From Steromphala cineraria (lineage: Eukaryota; Mollusca; Gastropoda; Trochida; Trochidae): a stretch of DNA of 64,000 bases. Each line of letters starts with the position of its first letter. Positions within the stretch are counted from its first letter, which is position 1. The notes below the pieces were generated by a model. It was given only the letters and a program-made list of their open reading frames with translations. It made no database searches and was not told the DNA's origin. Both the position numbers and the translations under genes were made by a program. Location of the stretch: contig OU744724.1 in assembly GCA_916613615.1 (NCBI GenBank), positions 44,742,662-44,806,661 of the forward strand, in the 5' to 3' direction. Below, in pieces: positions 25,741-38,555 of this stretch.

Positions 25741-26841
25741 CAATACAACTCATCTCCTTAAAAGGACATACATAGTTCCTGAAAAGATTAAATTCTAAAA
25801 AGCGACCACCAAATTATCTTCGGGGATTTTGCTGCGAAATTACTTTTTCTAAATAAAATTTTCAATATTTTGTTGAAATTTCATCTGGTTTCATAACAAT
25901 TCAATTTCAAGCAAATACAAACTAAATCGAAGTAACGAAGCTATAAATTCTTCTCAATTCAATATAGGTTTCGATTAAATAACGTAACAAAAATAACGCA
26001 GTCATCCATTTTTGTGAACAGGAACTGAGAAGATATAAATGGATACGGCTGATTCGAATAAATCCAACGCTGTCATCTATTCTTCCATGTTATTCTACAG
26101 ATTGAAAAGGCTTTTCACAAAAGGCAACCGCCTCTGATTGAAACCTGATATTTATTTCAAAGTAACAAGCCAATACTAATGTAATAACGACGTAAATACA
26201 ACCGATTCCTCACCGTTAATAAACGACTCATTTGTTACACGATATGACATCAAACATGTTTTCTGCTCATTAGTGCTACAGACAGACTAAGAACAAATTA
26301 TATCAAATTATATTGGAGAATTATAAAGCCATTGTTCCGTGCATGTTAAACACACGATGCTAGTAAAGTCATGTCCGTTTGACACGTTCGTTACTAATGC
26401 AGTCCAATGCAAACAGTCCTCATCTAATAATACCGTTCTTCTCTGATGGCGCATTCTGCCAATATGAGTAATCCCATGGCTACAATGCTATCAATCACAG
26501 GCCGGTCCGTGTAATTTACACAACGAATATCCACATATTTGTCATACAAGTAGGATAAAACAACTAATAAAAAGGGACGCAAACAATATCCTTGCCTTAA
26601 TCCGATTTCCGTCATAGCGTGACGGAGTGTTGCGATTTACAAAAGGCACAACGTAATATTGTCTCTGAAAGCGATTGTGTTATTATATAGGCAGTTGCGG
26701 AAGTTATTGAGTTATACAGATCAATAGCCATATAAAAGGCCATGAATGGTTTGTCAAGTATTAATGATAGCGTGTATTTAATTGCGAAGTTGATTTTGTT
26801 GCATAGTTTGTTTGAGATTTGTGCGCTGTTTAGATTAAGTT

Positions 26842-26924
26842 GTTTGAGTGGCATTCTAGAAGTTGATGGTATAAGGAAGACAAGAGTAATTCTATGGATG
26901 AACAACTTCTTTATTGGATGGTGG
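26842..26924. mobile_element. Penelope-like fragment sharing 48 identical bases with 60239-60286
   Basis: Positions 26877-26924 are identical to 60239-60286. In addition 26842-26862 (GTTTGAGTGGCATTCTAGAA) is the reverse complement of part of 60329-60350. The blocks are therefore rearranged relative to each other, as is common for Penelope-like insertions. The frames crossing it are not credible genes. Confidence 0.5.
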
Positions 26925-27009
26925 CTGTTTAGATTGTTTGGGCATATTTTGGTTCCTTTTCTATTTGAGCTTGTTTTATTTTTGCAGTTGAAAACATTTC
27001 AATGACATC

Positions 27010-29250
27010 ATTTTATTAGTTCGTTACTAGTACTAGACTATTGAGGAAGGTATAGACCTTACTCTGCTCAAAGGCTGTTTCATTTGAAAAGCACTTATGA
27101 AAAACGTAGTATGAAATCGGGACCATAAGAATTCAGTAAATTTTCAATTATTTGGACATGAATTCTTCCTTGTACATGTCACAACTAGAAACCCTCACAA
27201 AATCCATTTTATATCTAAATTCTTTAAACGGTTAGACCTGAGTATAAAAATGCACGTCCTGACTATTTCTTCATCTTATAAAAGATGAACCTCAACGTAA
27301 CAGCCATCGTGATCAGAACCATCAAATTCTTCATAATAGAATTTACCGTGGATCTATTTTTTATTCGATTTATGCGACCATTAAACTATCTTTTTATTTA
27401 ACAAACCATGTTTCTCAACAAGGGTAGTTTCATATCGGTTTGCCTGATCTTACATCAACTTCTCATGGTTCATTAGTTCCCATTCTCATTGGTAGATGCA
27501 TCTGATTTTGATGTTGCCATGGTGATCGGTAGTGACTAATAAGCAATGATTTTTAGTCTCGACATGCAAGAACTGGTCAACTTGGAGACTGTAGGTACAT
27601 AAATCGATATCGTGATAACTATTTGCCGTGTGTACAATGAATTGGCGTGTTGGGTGTCTGCTTGAATTAAGAGGTTCAAAATATGAACCAAAATATTTAG
27701 TGAAGTTGTGTTTTTAAGTGTTTTCATATCAATAGCACACTTTAAAATGTCATTCGAAGTTCTAACAAATCGATTCGCGAGGACCACAAGTGAAATGAAC
27801 ATGACGTTTTATATAACGAGCGCACGTGCAGTTCGTGATGTGTGTTTTCTGAAGTTGACAAACTTTGAGATGCCGTGAAGATTGACAGCTCTTTAACAAT
27901 CACGAAATATTGGTAGTTCATTGGTGTCAAACTTCGATCATTTTAAATCAACCGTGCAATATTGTGTAACAATACATTCTTAAGTATCTCCCTTTAATAT
28001 GTTTAAATTAATTGTGTATGTACATTGTTTTGTAATTTTTTATAGTTTCTTATAACCTAACCGATGGTTTCTGTACTTTTATAATCGATGAAAATGTTAA
28101 TATAATATAGTACACCTGTACAGAAAGTGAGACTCATTTAACTACATGTATTTCCCAATTTTCAATCCAACAAATGTCTGTAGCTAATATTGAGCATTTC
28201 TCTGGGAATCCTTACTTATATTCAACAAATTACTCTTTTTTCAGAATTATCTTACAGAGACTTCAAATAACACACTTACACACTTGTTGTCTGTACAATA
28301 TAGGAACTCTACTTATATCTGTTACAACATCGATTTTGAACTGACAACTCCTCTAAAATAACACAGAAACATCTTGACAGGCTAGTCTACCAGTGATAGA
28401 TCTAGAGAAAGCAATCACCAATCTATATATTCCTGGAAGTAACAAATCGCCCAGTATTGACCCGGGGTGAGGAGGAGTCGCCCTATGTCAGACCCCTAAC
28501 ACCACTGTCTCTCATACAGGCAGTTTCTGGCCCTGTAACGGTTCAGATCACGCAACCCATTGGAAGAAACGAAAGGTTATAGGTTAACGGTGGTAGCCAG
28601 ATAATTTCAAGGTTCGTGGTTAATCTATTGAAGACCGACGACGAGGGTTGAAGGGAATATCCGTGCAAAGTATCTAAACTATTTTTTAAAATAAAGGGTG
28701 GGGGGGGGGAGGGGTCCAACATCTTTACCTCCAGCCGTGCAACCATCCCTTGAACTTTAACATACTGCTTGTTTTACAGATGAGATTATCACTATATGAG
28801 GTTGCCCTTCCATTTTGAAATGAAACGCGAGTATACAAATACAATAGTGGTATGAGTTATATCTATTAAAAGGGAACATTCAAACATCTTGGAATTGTTT
28901 ACGTATGTCGTATAGCGAGATGAAGAACAAGTGTATATGAATTTGCCTACAAAACCAAATTTCAACTTATGTGTAAGTTGGTGCTTTCAGCGCCGCTTGG
29001 GCAATAGTTTAGCCACTATATAGTGGCGTCAAATCCATAAAAAAAACGAATCAAAGGAACTGAAAATATTAACTTTAACTTTCGAAAATTAGGAAATAAA
29101 TCAATATGCATAGATATAAATCTACACACAAGTATATACACACAGGTCTGTATCTTGTAATATCTATTGGCGACAAGAGTTCACATGGAATCAACCATTA
29201 CATCAGCGCAGTAATCTTGCAACCTGAACGGATTTCAGATGTCTCTTTAA
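27010..29250. other. Non-coding sequence, G-run at 28696-28714
   Basis: No credible coding frame. A G-rich run (GGG, then ten G, then GGGG) at 28696-28714 could form a quadruplex. A perfect 16-bp palindrome, GCCACTATATAGTGGC, lies at 29012-29027. The 28380-28600 stretch is GC-richer and unique. Confidence 0.35.
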
Positions 29251-29255
29251 TTCAG

Positions 29256-29463
29256 TGAACTCAGCGAGTTATTTGAAGACGAGAGCGCAGTGAAGACAGA
29301 GAAGACTCGATACATCACCACAGCGGACAACGACCTCCACTGTTTACAGAATCAGCTGGTCGATATCTGCATTGCTTTACAGGCCCACTTCACAAGGAAC
29401 CGTAACAATTTGTTAGAGCCGTTCAATGGCATTCTGGCAGATGCATACAGTTGTTTATGGTAG
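29256..29463 (+). CDS. Candidate terminal exon, unidentified protein
   Basis: An open segment of about 69 codons runs from a good acceptor (CTCTTTAATTCAG, cut after 29255) to TAG at 29461-29463. Its composition is mixed and protein-like rather than low-complexity, with the charged start ELSELFEDES and the amphipathic LHCLQNQLVDICIALQAH. Assuming that splice site, the intron is phase 2. I do not recognise the family. No upstream exon was found. The last 20 codons resemble a second open segment at 30007-30120, with shared NRNNLL versus NRNHLF, and the matching downstream sequence AAAGCCTTGA continues past both stops. That suggests duplicated exon ends or a repeat with coding content. It could equally be a pseudogene fragment. 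Confidence 0.3.
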
Positions 29464-29469
29464 ATGTCG

Positions 29470-29833
29470 TTAAAGGGGCAGTAGCACGTTTTTAGGGGGA
29501 ATATAAGGTGATGTCAGGAAAATGAAAATTAATGGTTCCAACTGAAAGACAATGTATTAAAACTAACTGGAGCAGTAATAATTCAAATATGTAACGTTCA
29601 GTTTAGCAATGCCATTCCTTTTTCTTTAAAAAATGAATTAAAGGTGTTCACAAAAAAATGGCCGCCAATGGATTGTCAGTGAATCATCATACTTTGTCCT
29701 CTGACTATGGATGATTGACTTGTGTAATGAGATTTTTGACACTGTCAATATAATACATTTAACATGAACTTACAATTATCAGAGAAAAATTCAAAATATA
29801 AAGTTATCAAAAAACGTGCTACTGCCCCTTTAA
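29470..29833. mobile_element. 364-bp TTAA MITE, copy 1
   Basis: TTAA borders and perfect 24-bp terminal inverted repeats starting TTAAAGGGGCAGTAGCACG. The element is non-coding, and its interior is strongly similar to copy 2 at 36232-36596. TTAA target duplications are used by piggyBac and some Sola/Kolobok transposons; the superfamily is not assigned. It sits just seven bases after the stop codon of the candidate exon at 29256-29463. Confidence 0.85.
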
Positions 29834-30006
29834 AGCCTTGAGAGTCTAACTTCATAACAGTTTGAGGCCGGGTCATTATTTTGCACATTTACACATCCGA
29901 CTTCTAACAGAATCCGCTACAGTTTTACTCAATGCTTCATTATTGAACTGTAAAACACATCATAACATATACGAGAAACAATACCAGTACAAGATTACAG
30001 GGCAAA

Positions 30007-30120
30007 ATGTCATCTGACATGAAAGTGTCATTTGTTGAGAACAGGAACCATCTGTTTATTGCTGGTTGTACAAGAGGATTTTGGAAGATGCCTGCTGTTG
30101 TTGTTTTGGTAGTAAACTAG
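30007..30120 (+). pseudogene. Second copy of the candidate exon end
   Basis: A 37-codon open segment with ATG at 30007 and stop TAG at 30118-30120. Its middle, ENRNHLF, and the nucleotide context around GGAACC, GATGCCTGC, GGTAG and AAAGCCTTGA align with the end of the segment at 29256-29463. I infer an old local duplication. Neither copy is identified, and coding status is unproven. Confidence 0.2.
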
Positions 30121-30129
30121 GTTAGGCTA

Positions 30130-31960
30130 AAGCCTTGAAAGTCTACATGCATAACTGCATAAGATTGTTTCGGTTCCCTATTTAGTTGGGCTTTTAAGCA
30201 TTATATTTGGATAGAATAGTGAACTTATTCAAAATTCACATCCCCCTTTAGCATGCCTTGTTACATAGCAACCATATATTGGTCGCCCTATCCTACACCC
30301 CTCTAAACTGCTAATGGCATGGTTTGTTTTAAACACTGTTGCAAGTAGAAGTGCATTTGATAGAATGTGTCCCTTAGTATGAGGGTATGCAAAATCAGTT
30401 TTATTCCGAGTGTACAACAACTCATTGATTATCTGTGATTGAAGAAAAATGTGTTCAAGCAAAACTCGCATCGCGTTAATTTTAGGGAGACCACATTTTA
30501 ATCTCTTAAGATTTGGAAATGGACAGTTTAGGAGTGATCAATAATGATAAACACTGGTGCAGCATATTTCACGTGTTCGTTGTTTTCAATGCCCCATCGA
30601 AAAGTTCCTATAACGAAGAATGCATATGTACACCAAGTCAAACTGAATTAACTTCAAGTAAGGCACCCCGTTTATTTAAAACTAAAATATAACGCTGTTG
30701 GAATGTTAATCAATCATTCTCAATATGTTGCACATTGTATCTGTGACTAGTTTCTCGAAGATGAAAAATGCATGCATGTTGATCATAGAATGAGTTATGT
30801 AATGGTATTGATTTTTTATCCCAAAAAAAACATTGCTCTTTATCAAAACTTGTGATAAACTATTGGTCACAGAAGTGAAAAAACAACATTATTGTAACCA
30901 GGTAGACGTTCCCAGGTAAAAACATCCTCCATCATGCCTATAAAGGAAGGATAAAAAAATGGATATTGTTGAAATGTCTTCTTCAATTGATTATATTATT
31001 GCTATTGATAAACAAGTCATGATCGTGTGATTTATGACTACTTCTTGGTTTCTTTCGGGTTCAATCAGTAAATTCAACTGTTCTCATATTTGATGATTAC
31101 TGTTAATATATTTAGGCAACTTTTTACTTAATTGTCTCATTGCCACAAAATAGAGCGTTTAAAGTTTCTTACTGCTGTAACCCGTGACTTTTGTTGAAAT
31201 GCAGTCACTATAAGTATGTTCCCTTCACTTCATAGAAAATGATTACTCACGTTGAAATAAACAAACAGTTACTATTCTTTTTCGGAATATTTTTAAATGG
31301 TTTTGATCACCAAAATACCAGGATTTTATAAAGGAAAATACTCCAAAGTAGTGAAATTATATATATATATATATTAGTATAAAATGTAACATATTTATTC
31401 TGTTGTAATATAATTATTGTACCTTAAACATTATCATCTTTTTTATCAGGCACATTTTGAAGCACAAGGTAGATGGTGCTTTACTTTTGATTAGGTGTAT
31501 ATTTTACGGACGTTAACTCGTGAATCTGTACCAAAAATTGTCGTGACGTGATATCATTTCCCAAGGTACATATCTGTGACGATCTCAATATTCCTGAGCT
31601 GTGGTCATGTGGTTATCCAATATCGATCTCTTGTGTACTTTGAAGTTGGAGTTAATTACTGTTACACACAGTCCCACCTGATCTGATAGCTGACCAATCA
31701 GATAAGAGAATTAACAAACATTAGACACGGCTGATTTGTGAATGGTGATAAGTAGATGGGAAATCAGTCTCGCTTTCCACTTCCGATTGACACAGATTCC
31801 GTTTCCGGTTCTTTGTTAACTGTCACGTGACTGATTTCATGATATTCATAAGTTCATTATTTGAATTGATAACCATTAATCGTGTAACTACGTCTGAAAT
31901 GACAAACGACTTTCTGTGTCTTAACCTTTAATTACGTTAAATGAGAGTTATAGGCCCACA
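30130..31960. other. Non-coding sequence with a GATA/CCAAT-rich island at 31560-31870
   Basis: No gene was seen. The island contains CTGATAGCTGACCAATCAGA followed by GATAAG, and TCACGTGAC (about 31823). A TA run lies at 31360-31374. Confidence 0.3.
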
Positions 31961-32000
31961 TAACATTGTTATATAAGGGATCACACTATCTATATTGTAA
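31961..32000 (+). repeat. Solo arm of the 39.4-kb hairpin element
   Basis: TAACATTGTTATAT followed by GGGATCACACTATCTATATT matches the left arm of the hairpin at 39429-39466, with small differences. The second arm and the 48-bp array are absent here. Confidence 0.6.
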
Positions 32001-32667
32001 GAATTCTTGGGCTCTTGTATGTCCCTTTGGATTAGAAACACGACCCCCGAGTCAGGCCAGCACTGTGTGCATTAACAGCTTACCAACTCGTCCTACAAGC
32101 CATAAAAAAATTTTCAACTGACAACTGAAAAACCCACATTTGCAACATTTTAGAAAACTGATAACATATCATGGTTGATATTGGATGATGTATGGTGGAT
32201 GAACGATGATGGATGGTTTGTGATGGTGATGAAGGTAATAGAAGTTAATCTACAAATATGGATAATTGGTTTAAGTAATATGTTGTTAATACTCTGAGAT
32301 GATACATTGAACATTGTTACTGAAGAACATTTAAGATTCTCTAAAGTGCTAATGACAATCTAAGACCATTCACATCAAATTGGTTCTTCATCTTGCAAAA
32401 TAAGGAGATAGCATCATTTTTTAAAATAATAGTTTTAAAGTCTTTTAAAGAATTAATGGGCCCGTATAAATTTCCTCTTTAGCGAGGATGCATTTCAATT
32501 TGTCCAAAGGGATTTTGTTTTATGTTTCAAGTTTCAAGTCAATAGATAATTTCAGCTTCTTATATGCTCTATGAATTTCTGATAATTCAAAGGGTTGTAT
32601 TTTGTTTACAATGAAGACTGTTCACTTATTTGAACTTTGCAATTTTTCTTTATCTTGTTTGTTTTAC

Positions 32668-32750
32668 TTCTTTTTCTTTTTCTTCTTCTTCTTCTTCTGC
32701 TTTACTTTCCTCCCTTTACTTTTTCTTCAACACCTCCTTCTTCCTACCGT
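32668..32750 (+). repeat. Polypyrimidine tract with CTT repeats
   Basis: A long T/C-rich tract including (CTT)n. It produces a meaningless Phe-rich open frame. Confidence 0.8.
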
Positions 32751-32919
32751 TTTTTACCATAAAAACGTGGAAATGACGTTCTTATACTTTGATGCCAAGT
32801 GAGGATCGTAATGATTTTTAGGGAAATAAAATACTGGCCTATGTACAAATGAATTATCACATTTGATAAATAAAATACATGAAAACCGCCAGGCAAAAGA
32901 ATAGAATTACAAAATTGTG

Positions 32920-33277
32920 TTTGGTAATGTTAAAATGTCATCGTTTATGTAGGCAGGAGTAAGAAATAGAATTTACACTATCATGACCACCATGTTTAAT
33001 TGTTGTAAAAACAATTGGCATATTTGTTGATTTTCACATAGAATTTGTCTTCCTTGTTGATTGACATTTGTGTAACTTCTAAATCAAAATTAATTTTGGA
33101 ACAATTTATATGCATAGAATTTATTTTTTGGAAAACGGAAGCCATTTAACGTTTTCTTCTTCTTATCAGTTAGTGAATACGACATACTAAAACTCGAGAT
33201 ATGTGTAATTGAAAGTCTTTCATATGATTAATTCAACTGATGTGTGTACTTTCTTTTTTCTGTCTGTTTATAAATAA
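32920..33277 (+). repeat. Diverged interspersed repeat, copy B
   Basis: Partner of 18801-19172, same orientation, about 14 kb away. See the copy A landmarks. Divergence is high, so the duplication is old. Confidence 0.65.
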
Positions 33278-36231
33278 TAATCAAAGCGATAAACGTTTTA
33301 TGACTTCTCGGTTTCTAACTTCTGCAAATCTTGGATTTAGTTGATGTCTTCTGTCAACAGACGGATATCGACACCATTGTCTTAGTCATACCAAGTACAC
33401 GATGAAGCCATTAATAATTTATACAGCCATCATTTGACAAAGACAATTTTCATTTTATCATGCAATATCTCAAACATTTTTGTAACTTGGACAATACAAG
33501 AGAACAATTATGTGTTCTTCCTTGACGCCGATTTCTTTTTATGATGGCTGAGTATGGATAGCTAGGATAAATCCAGACCTAATTGTGTGTCATGTTCTAA
33601 CAATGATATGATAGACAAACATATCCTACCAAACAATAAAATGATGTCTATGTTTTTAAAAAGTGGTATCTAATGAATTTTGAAATATTCTTTTAGCTTA
33701 GGTAAACTCTCAGATAACTTTCAGCTTATTATACCAAGCTTATTTTCCCTCTAGTTTGAACCAGAGTCTAGTTTCGTTCTGACATATCAATACTTACCGG
33801 CGCCTCAATGTTTGCGGGCTTGAGTAACTGCGAGGTTATGATTCATGATAAACACACTAATAAATGATACAATGCACTTGCAATAATATCCTCCCCCCCC
33901 CCCCCCTTCGCTTTCCCGTCAGCATCATTCATATTTCATACACCGGAGAATTGTGAATGGCTTGAAATGATGTAATTGCCAAAGTATTGAGTGCTCTCAA
34001 GAATTGACATCTGTAATCATGGAACATTTTTTCGATGAACTGGTCACATGAGGTCATCTTTGTGTTCGTTGAAATAATTCTTTTAAAATCCTGCTTAAGA
34101 GTCCCAAATGAGCGACGTCAGAAGAAATCCGTCTATCAAATAGTGATTTCATCAAGAAAAGGCATAGCGATGCTACGATGGCACTCGTTATTAGATTTTT
34201 GAAATAATACTTTTTTCTTTCATCTGATTTTGAAATATAATATCATAAGCCAATGAAAATTAGCAATATCGGTAAACAGGCGCCAGTTTTATGCCGAGTG
34301 ATCAGCCCTTGGCTCCATCCTGACAGCCGCTAGATGGCGCTCTCTGCTTAGTCATCCTTTCCTTCGTCAGAGAAGAGTTCCAAACAACCTCAGATCTCGC
34401 TTTTAGGGCAACGTCGTTCAATGACTCAGTTTTTGTTCCAAATTACTACAATTAAGAATAAAACAACAGCCCATCTTTATGTGATGTCATTTTTATGCAT
34501 GATTGATACTGAAGGTAAATTGCATTGTTTTCCGCCGACAAAGCACTTCGAATTAGCTTTTGTTACTCAGCGCAACGAAAACTTCTTTACCAGAGACATG
34601 CCCTACACTTTATATTTTGTTTATTAGCACGCATCTATCATAACCCACAAAAAGTTGTTAAATAATATATATGTTTTTCGTATTCACATGTTCATATGAT
34701 TATATTACAAATTCATGGTTTGAACCAATGCATTTACACATTTACTCAAAACGAACTTTCTCAGTCAAATTTTGTTAGAAATAGATATTTCAAAAATAAT
34801 ATTTAGCGCTTTTCTTTTATTCCGAATAATTGGTGTTCGTGAATTGACTGTACTCTTAAGTCTTATCAGGGCGTAGTTTTAGTACAAGTTTACAGACCTT
34901 GTGTTCTACTGTACCATTAAAACTTTACGAAGCATATCGACATGAAACTAAAATATACCGTTGGAAAAAAACTAAGATTTTTTAGACAAACGAGGCAGTT
35001 TTCATGTTTTAAAGTTCCCTGTTCCCTTTTAACCCCAAATGGTCGCTTAGAGACAATCCGTTACGATGTCTTTAATGATTCGAGGCATTTTACGACATTC
35101 AAAAAACGATTCTGCATCTCCGTCTGTCTGTTCGTCTATGGAATCATGGCTTTACGTCTGTTTTTGCTGAAAGGGTCATAGGCGGACAATTCCGTCTGTC
35201 TGTTTCTGTGTCCCTCTTCAATCCCCCCGATGACCGCCGACCATATGCCCCTCTCACGGGAACATAGGGCCATTAGTCATCAAAACAGATAACGCTTGAA
35301 CTGTCTTTTTAACTCTCTTTCGGAATGTTGTCATTTAATATAATTTTCATCGAAAATGGAAGGAAACACATCAAAGCAATTATTGTCGTTTCGTGACCAA
35401 AGATGTTATTTTCTTTCTTGAAATAATTGAAATTCTATAAAAGCGTAAGGGATTAAGAAATGATTAGCGAAGCGAATAGCATGAGTTGTCTTGTTATTAA
35501 GAGTTTGCATTGTTCGGAGTTTTTTCGATCTGATAATGACTTTAGACAGTCCCCGCGGAGTCCTTTCACACTAAAAGAACTCATTTAAATTTTACTTGTT
35601 GAGTTGTATTTAAAAGCGATTGATTTTTTAAAATTTCATACAAATTTGAAAAAGATACATAATGAATTTAACCTCAAACGAATGATTCATGACTTTCATA
35701 ATTAAATGCTTGCTGAGTTATTTTTACATCTAACTTAATTTCTGCTGTTGTCTTACTTTTACTTGTGTGATCAAACTTCATACTAGTAATTATGAGAATC
35801 AAATCTTTGAATTCTTAGCTACGGTTTACAATCATAATCTACCTTTCTCTCTTTTGTGATGACATGTTGAAATTATGTTTTCATTTTGACACGTTTGCCG
35901 AGAATATGCGTCTATAAAAGTACCATTGTTTACGTCATTTCTAATGTGTTGTAAAGGCTGTTCACTTAAAGTCGTGTTTTATTTATTTAGTCATCAAGTC
36001 CAAAATATAGAAATAGAATTTCATGACTGAAACATGTTTTTTGCAAGAAGTTAAGCTTAACAAAACTTTCGTAGATAATGTTTATCAGATATGTTGTCAT
36101 AATTAGCCGCTGCATGCTGTAACATGGTTAACAACAGCATTTTGATTAACATAACTTCTTGAAGAGCAAGTCTGTAGATCATGTATCCGAAATTGAAGAT
36201 GAATTTAATTTTATTATGGTTTGTCCAGCCT
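33278..36231. other. Non-coding sequence, includes C14 run and small unique islands
   Basis: A run of 14 C lies at 33893-33906. Unique GC-richer islands occur at 34270-34420 and 35180-35290. Frames at 34421 and 34942 (68 and 79 codons) have no domain. Confidence 0.35.
34328..34345 (+). promoter_or_regulatory. CTCF-like site
   Basis: CCGCTAGATGGCGCTCTC fits the invertebrate and vertebrate CTCF core (AGATGGCGC context). It sits in a GC-richer island inside the gene desert, which would suit an insulator or loop anchor. This is a single-motif prediction. Confidence 0.4.
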
Positions 36232-36596
36232 TTAAAGGGGCAGTAGCACGTTTTTAGAGGGAATATAAGGTGATGTCAGGAAAATGAAAATTAATGGTTC
36301 CAATTGATAGACAATGTATATAAACTAAATGTAGCAGTAATAATTTAAATATATAACGTAAAGTTTAGCCATGCGATTCCCTTTTCTAACACAAAATGAA
36401 TTAAAGGTGTTCACACAAAAATGGCTGCCAATGGATTTTATGTGTATCTTTATAATTTGCTCACTGACTATAGATGATTGGTTTGTGTTATGAGATATTT
36501 GACACTATCAAAGTAATACATTTAGCATTAACGTAAGATAATCAGTTAAAATTTTAAAATACAAAATTATCAAAAAACGTGCTACTGCCCCTTTAA
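36232..36596. mobile_element. 365-bp TTAA MITE, copy 2
   Basis: Same inverted repeats and interior as copy 1 at 29470-29833, in the same orientation, with TTAA at both ends. Substitutions and a few 1-3 bp gaps separate the copies. No open frame. Confidence 0.85.
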
Positions 36597-38350
36597 CGAC
36601 TTGAGATTAACATATGTACTGCCTGTCTGCAGGCCATATGATTTAAATTACAGTTTCATCAATTTAATGTCATCATGTGATACAGACGTTATTATTTTAC
36701 TACAGCTCTTTATTCATCATGCACTCCGTCTGAGGAGCCAATTGTTGTTGTAACATGTCCAACCTGCTCACTGTTACCTGTATATGGGCCGGAGGCCACG
36801 CATACCGAAATAAAGAAGAGAATTTATCTGAAATAGCCAATTCTCTGAGTCTTCTTTCATATATTTGATAAGATAGTTTTTATAAGAAACTTCATATAGG
36901 CAATGGGAATATTGAAATGTGTGGTAGAATCTCTGAGGATTTGCAACTTCTTTAGATTTGTATATTCTATTATTTCGAATGACCGTTAGGATAGTGTCAT
37001 GTGAACCTCAATATGTAGATCAATAATAAGATTTAGATTTGTTATATTTAGTAAAACACAACTTTATATTCAATTTCCATCACATTGAAAACCGAAACTC
37101 CGAGCTTAATGACATTACGGATGTGAGAAACTTATCCAATGCAGAATGACGATATTACCAATAGTTTGTATAGCTTATAATAATTTCGAATACAAAAGTG
37201 TGATTAAGAATTTTCTTAAACAAACAACATTTAGATAATACTGCATGTATCCTTGGGTAATAATTGTTTTCATCGTGAGTAACATATTTTCCGATTTGGC
37301 TATTTTTGTTCTTGACTACTGCAAATTGCGATGTTAAATCAAAAACAATGTGTAATATCCTTGTTTGTGTAGACATGTTGTCGCCTATTCGAACCACGCT
37401 CATGCGGAAGTGATGACGTCATCACTTTGTATGTGCAATAACCGAGCGAGCGTCGACCCGAAGCAGGGTGTGAAAGCGATTGCTTGTGTTTTATTGACTT
37501 TTTCATTGTATTATTCAAAAACTGTTTTGATATATCATTCACTAAAATGTACTCATGTACGCTATATTTGAGATTGTTATTCTCACGTTTTAAAGTATAT
37601 ATTTCTCATTTATCAGGTACAGGCTTGGCTTACTTAACAATAATAAGCATCACTTTAAAGGCTTCATTATGTAATGACGCTATTGAAGAACAAATACATT
37701 TTAAATGTCTATATCATATCGACCTCCCAAGAACTAAATACATAACTGAATGCTTTCTACGAAAAACGAGTGAAACTCGATTTATCTGTATTTTGACATC
37801 AAAGGAGGACGATTTATATATAATTTATCAGTTTTGATAAAGAATGGTGTGCAATTAAAAGAGCTTATGATAATTAAAAAAGAACAGAAATACTTAACTG
37901 GAAATTCTTGAATTGAGCACTTTGTGTTCAATGATAAGAATGTATGTAATTGCTTGAATTGTATGTGCAGCAAAACATATAATTATTCACATACCTGGAA
38001 AGATATGTTGCGTAAACTTACATATATGTATTCAAAAGTGTAAGTACATTCAACAACATTTATCTCTTCTTTTTTTTTTTAAAAAAAGATTGTAATTAAC
38101 GCAAATACGTAAATTCTTTAACTTTGTCATTTTAAACAATCGTTTTACAGGAGATTTGACTTATGAACCAGCGTCAAATGTCACGCTTCAAACCATAAAA
38201 ATATGTTTTCAACATTACCCAAGAGACAAAACATGTATGCACCTTAAACTCAAAGACAGAGGGAGTTAGAAACTAGTTTGAACCCAAATATTGTATATGA
38301 GAAATACACGTGCATTGACATGATCAGATAATAAGACTTACGGCGGGGAT
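36597..38350. other. Non-coding sequence around an ETS/CRE element
   Basis: Several 60-118 codon frames overlap at 37155-37973 on both strands. None has a domain, and they contradict one another. The only clear signal is the ETS/CRE cluster listed separately. Confidence 0.35.
37402..37425. promoter_or_regulatory. ETS site fused to a 16-bp palindromic CRE
   Basis: ATGCGGAAGTG is a strong ETS core. It overlaps the perfect palindrome GTGATGACGTCATCAC (37410-37425), a full CREB/ATF site with symmetric flanks. The CpG-bearing GAGCGAGCGTCGACCCG follows. Such ETS-CRE composites are typical of core promoters, yet no gene starts are evident nearby. Confidence 0.4.
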
Positions 38351-38354
38351 TCAT

Positions 38355-38357
38355 TAA

Positions 38358-38456
<99 letters not shown>

Positions 38457-38458
38457 AA

Positions 38459-38525
<67 letters not shown>

Positions 38526-38555
38526 AATAAATATATAAATAAATAAATAAATATT
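38355..38555. repeat. (AAAT)n microsatellite, about 200 bp
   Basis: Roughly 50 AAAT units with two interruptions (near 38456 and 38524-38536). It creates a 125-codon minus-strand frame of Leu/Phe/Ile/Tyr repeats that is not a gene. Confidence 0.97.

Noticed and set aside
26424..26905. Minus-strand frames containing GLRQGYCLRPF, resembling a reverse transcriptase QG-SP motif
   Set aside because: No YxDD or other RT motif follows, and the flanking residues do not fit the family. The match may be chance next to a Penelope-like fragment.
37484..37837. 117-codon plus-strand frame
   Set aside because: AT-rich codon content, overlaps other frames on both strands, no motif.
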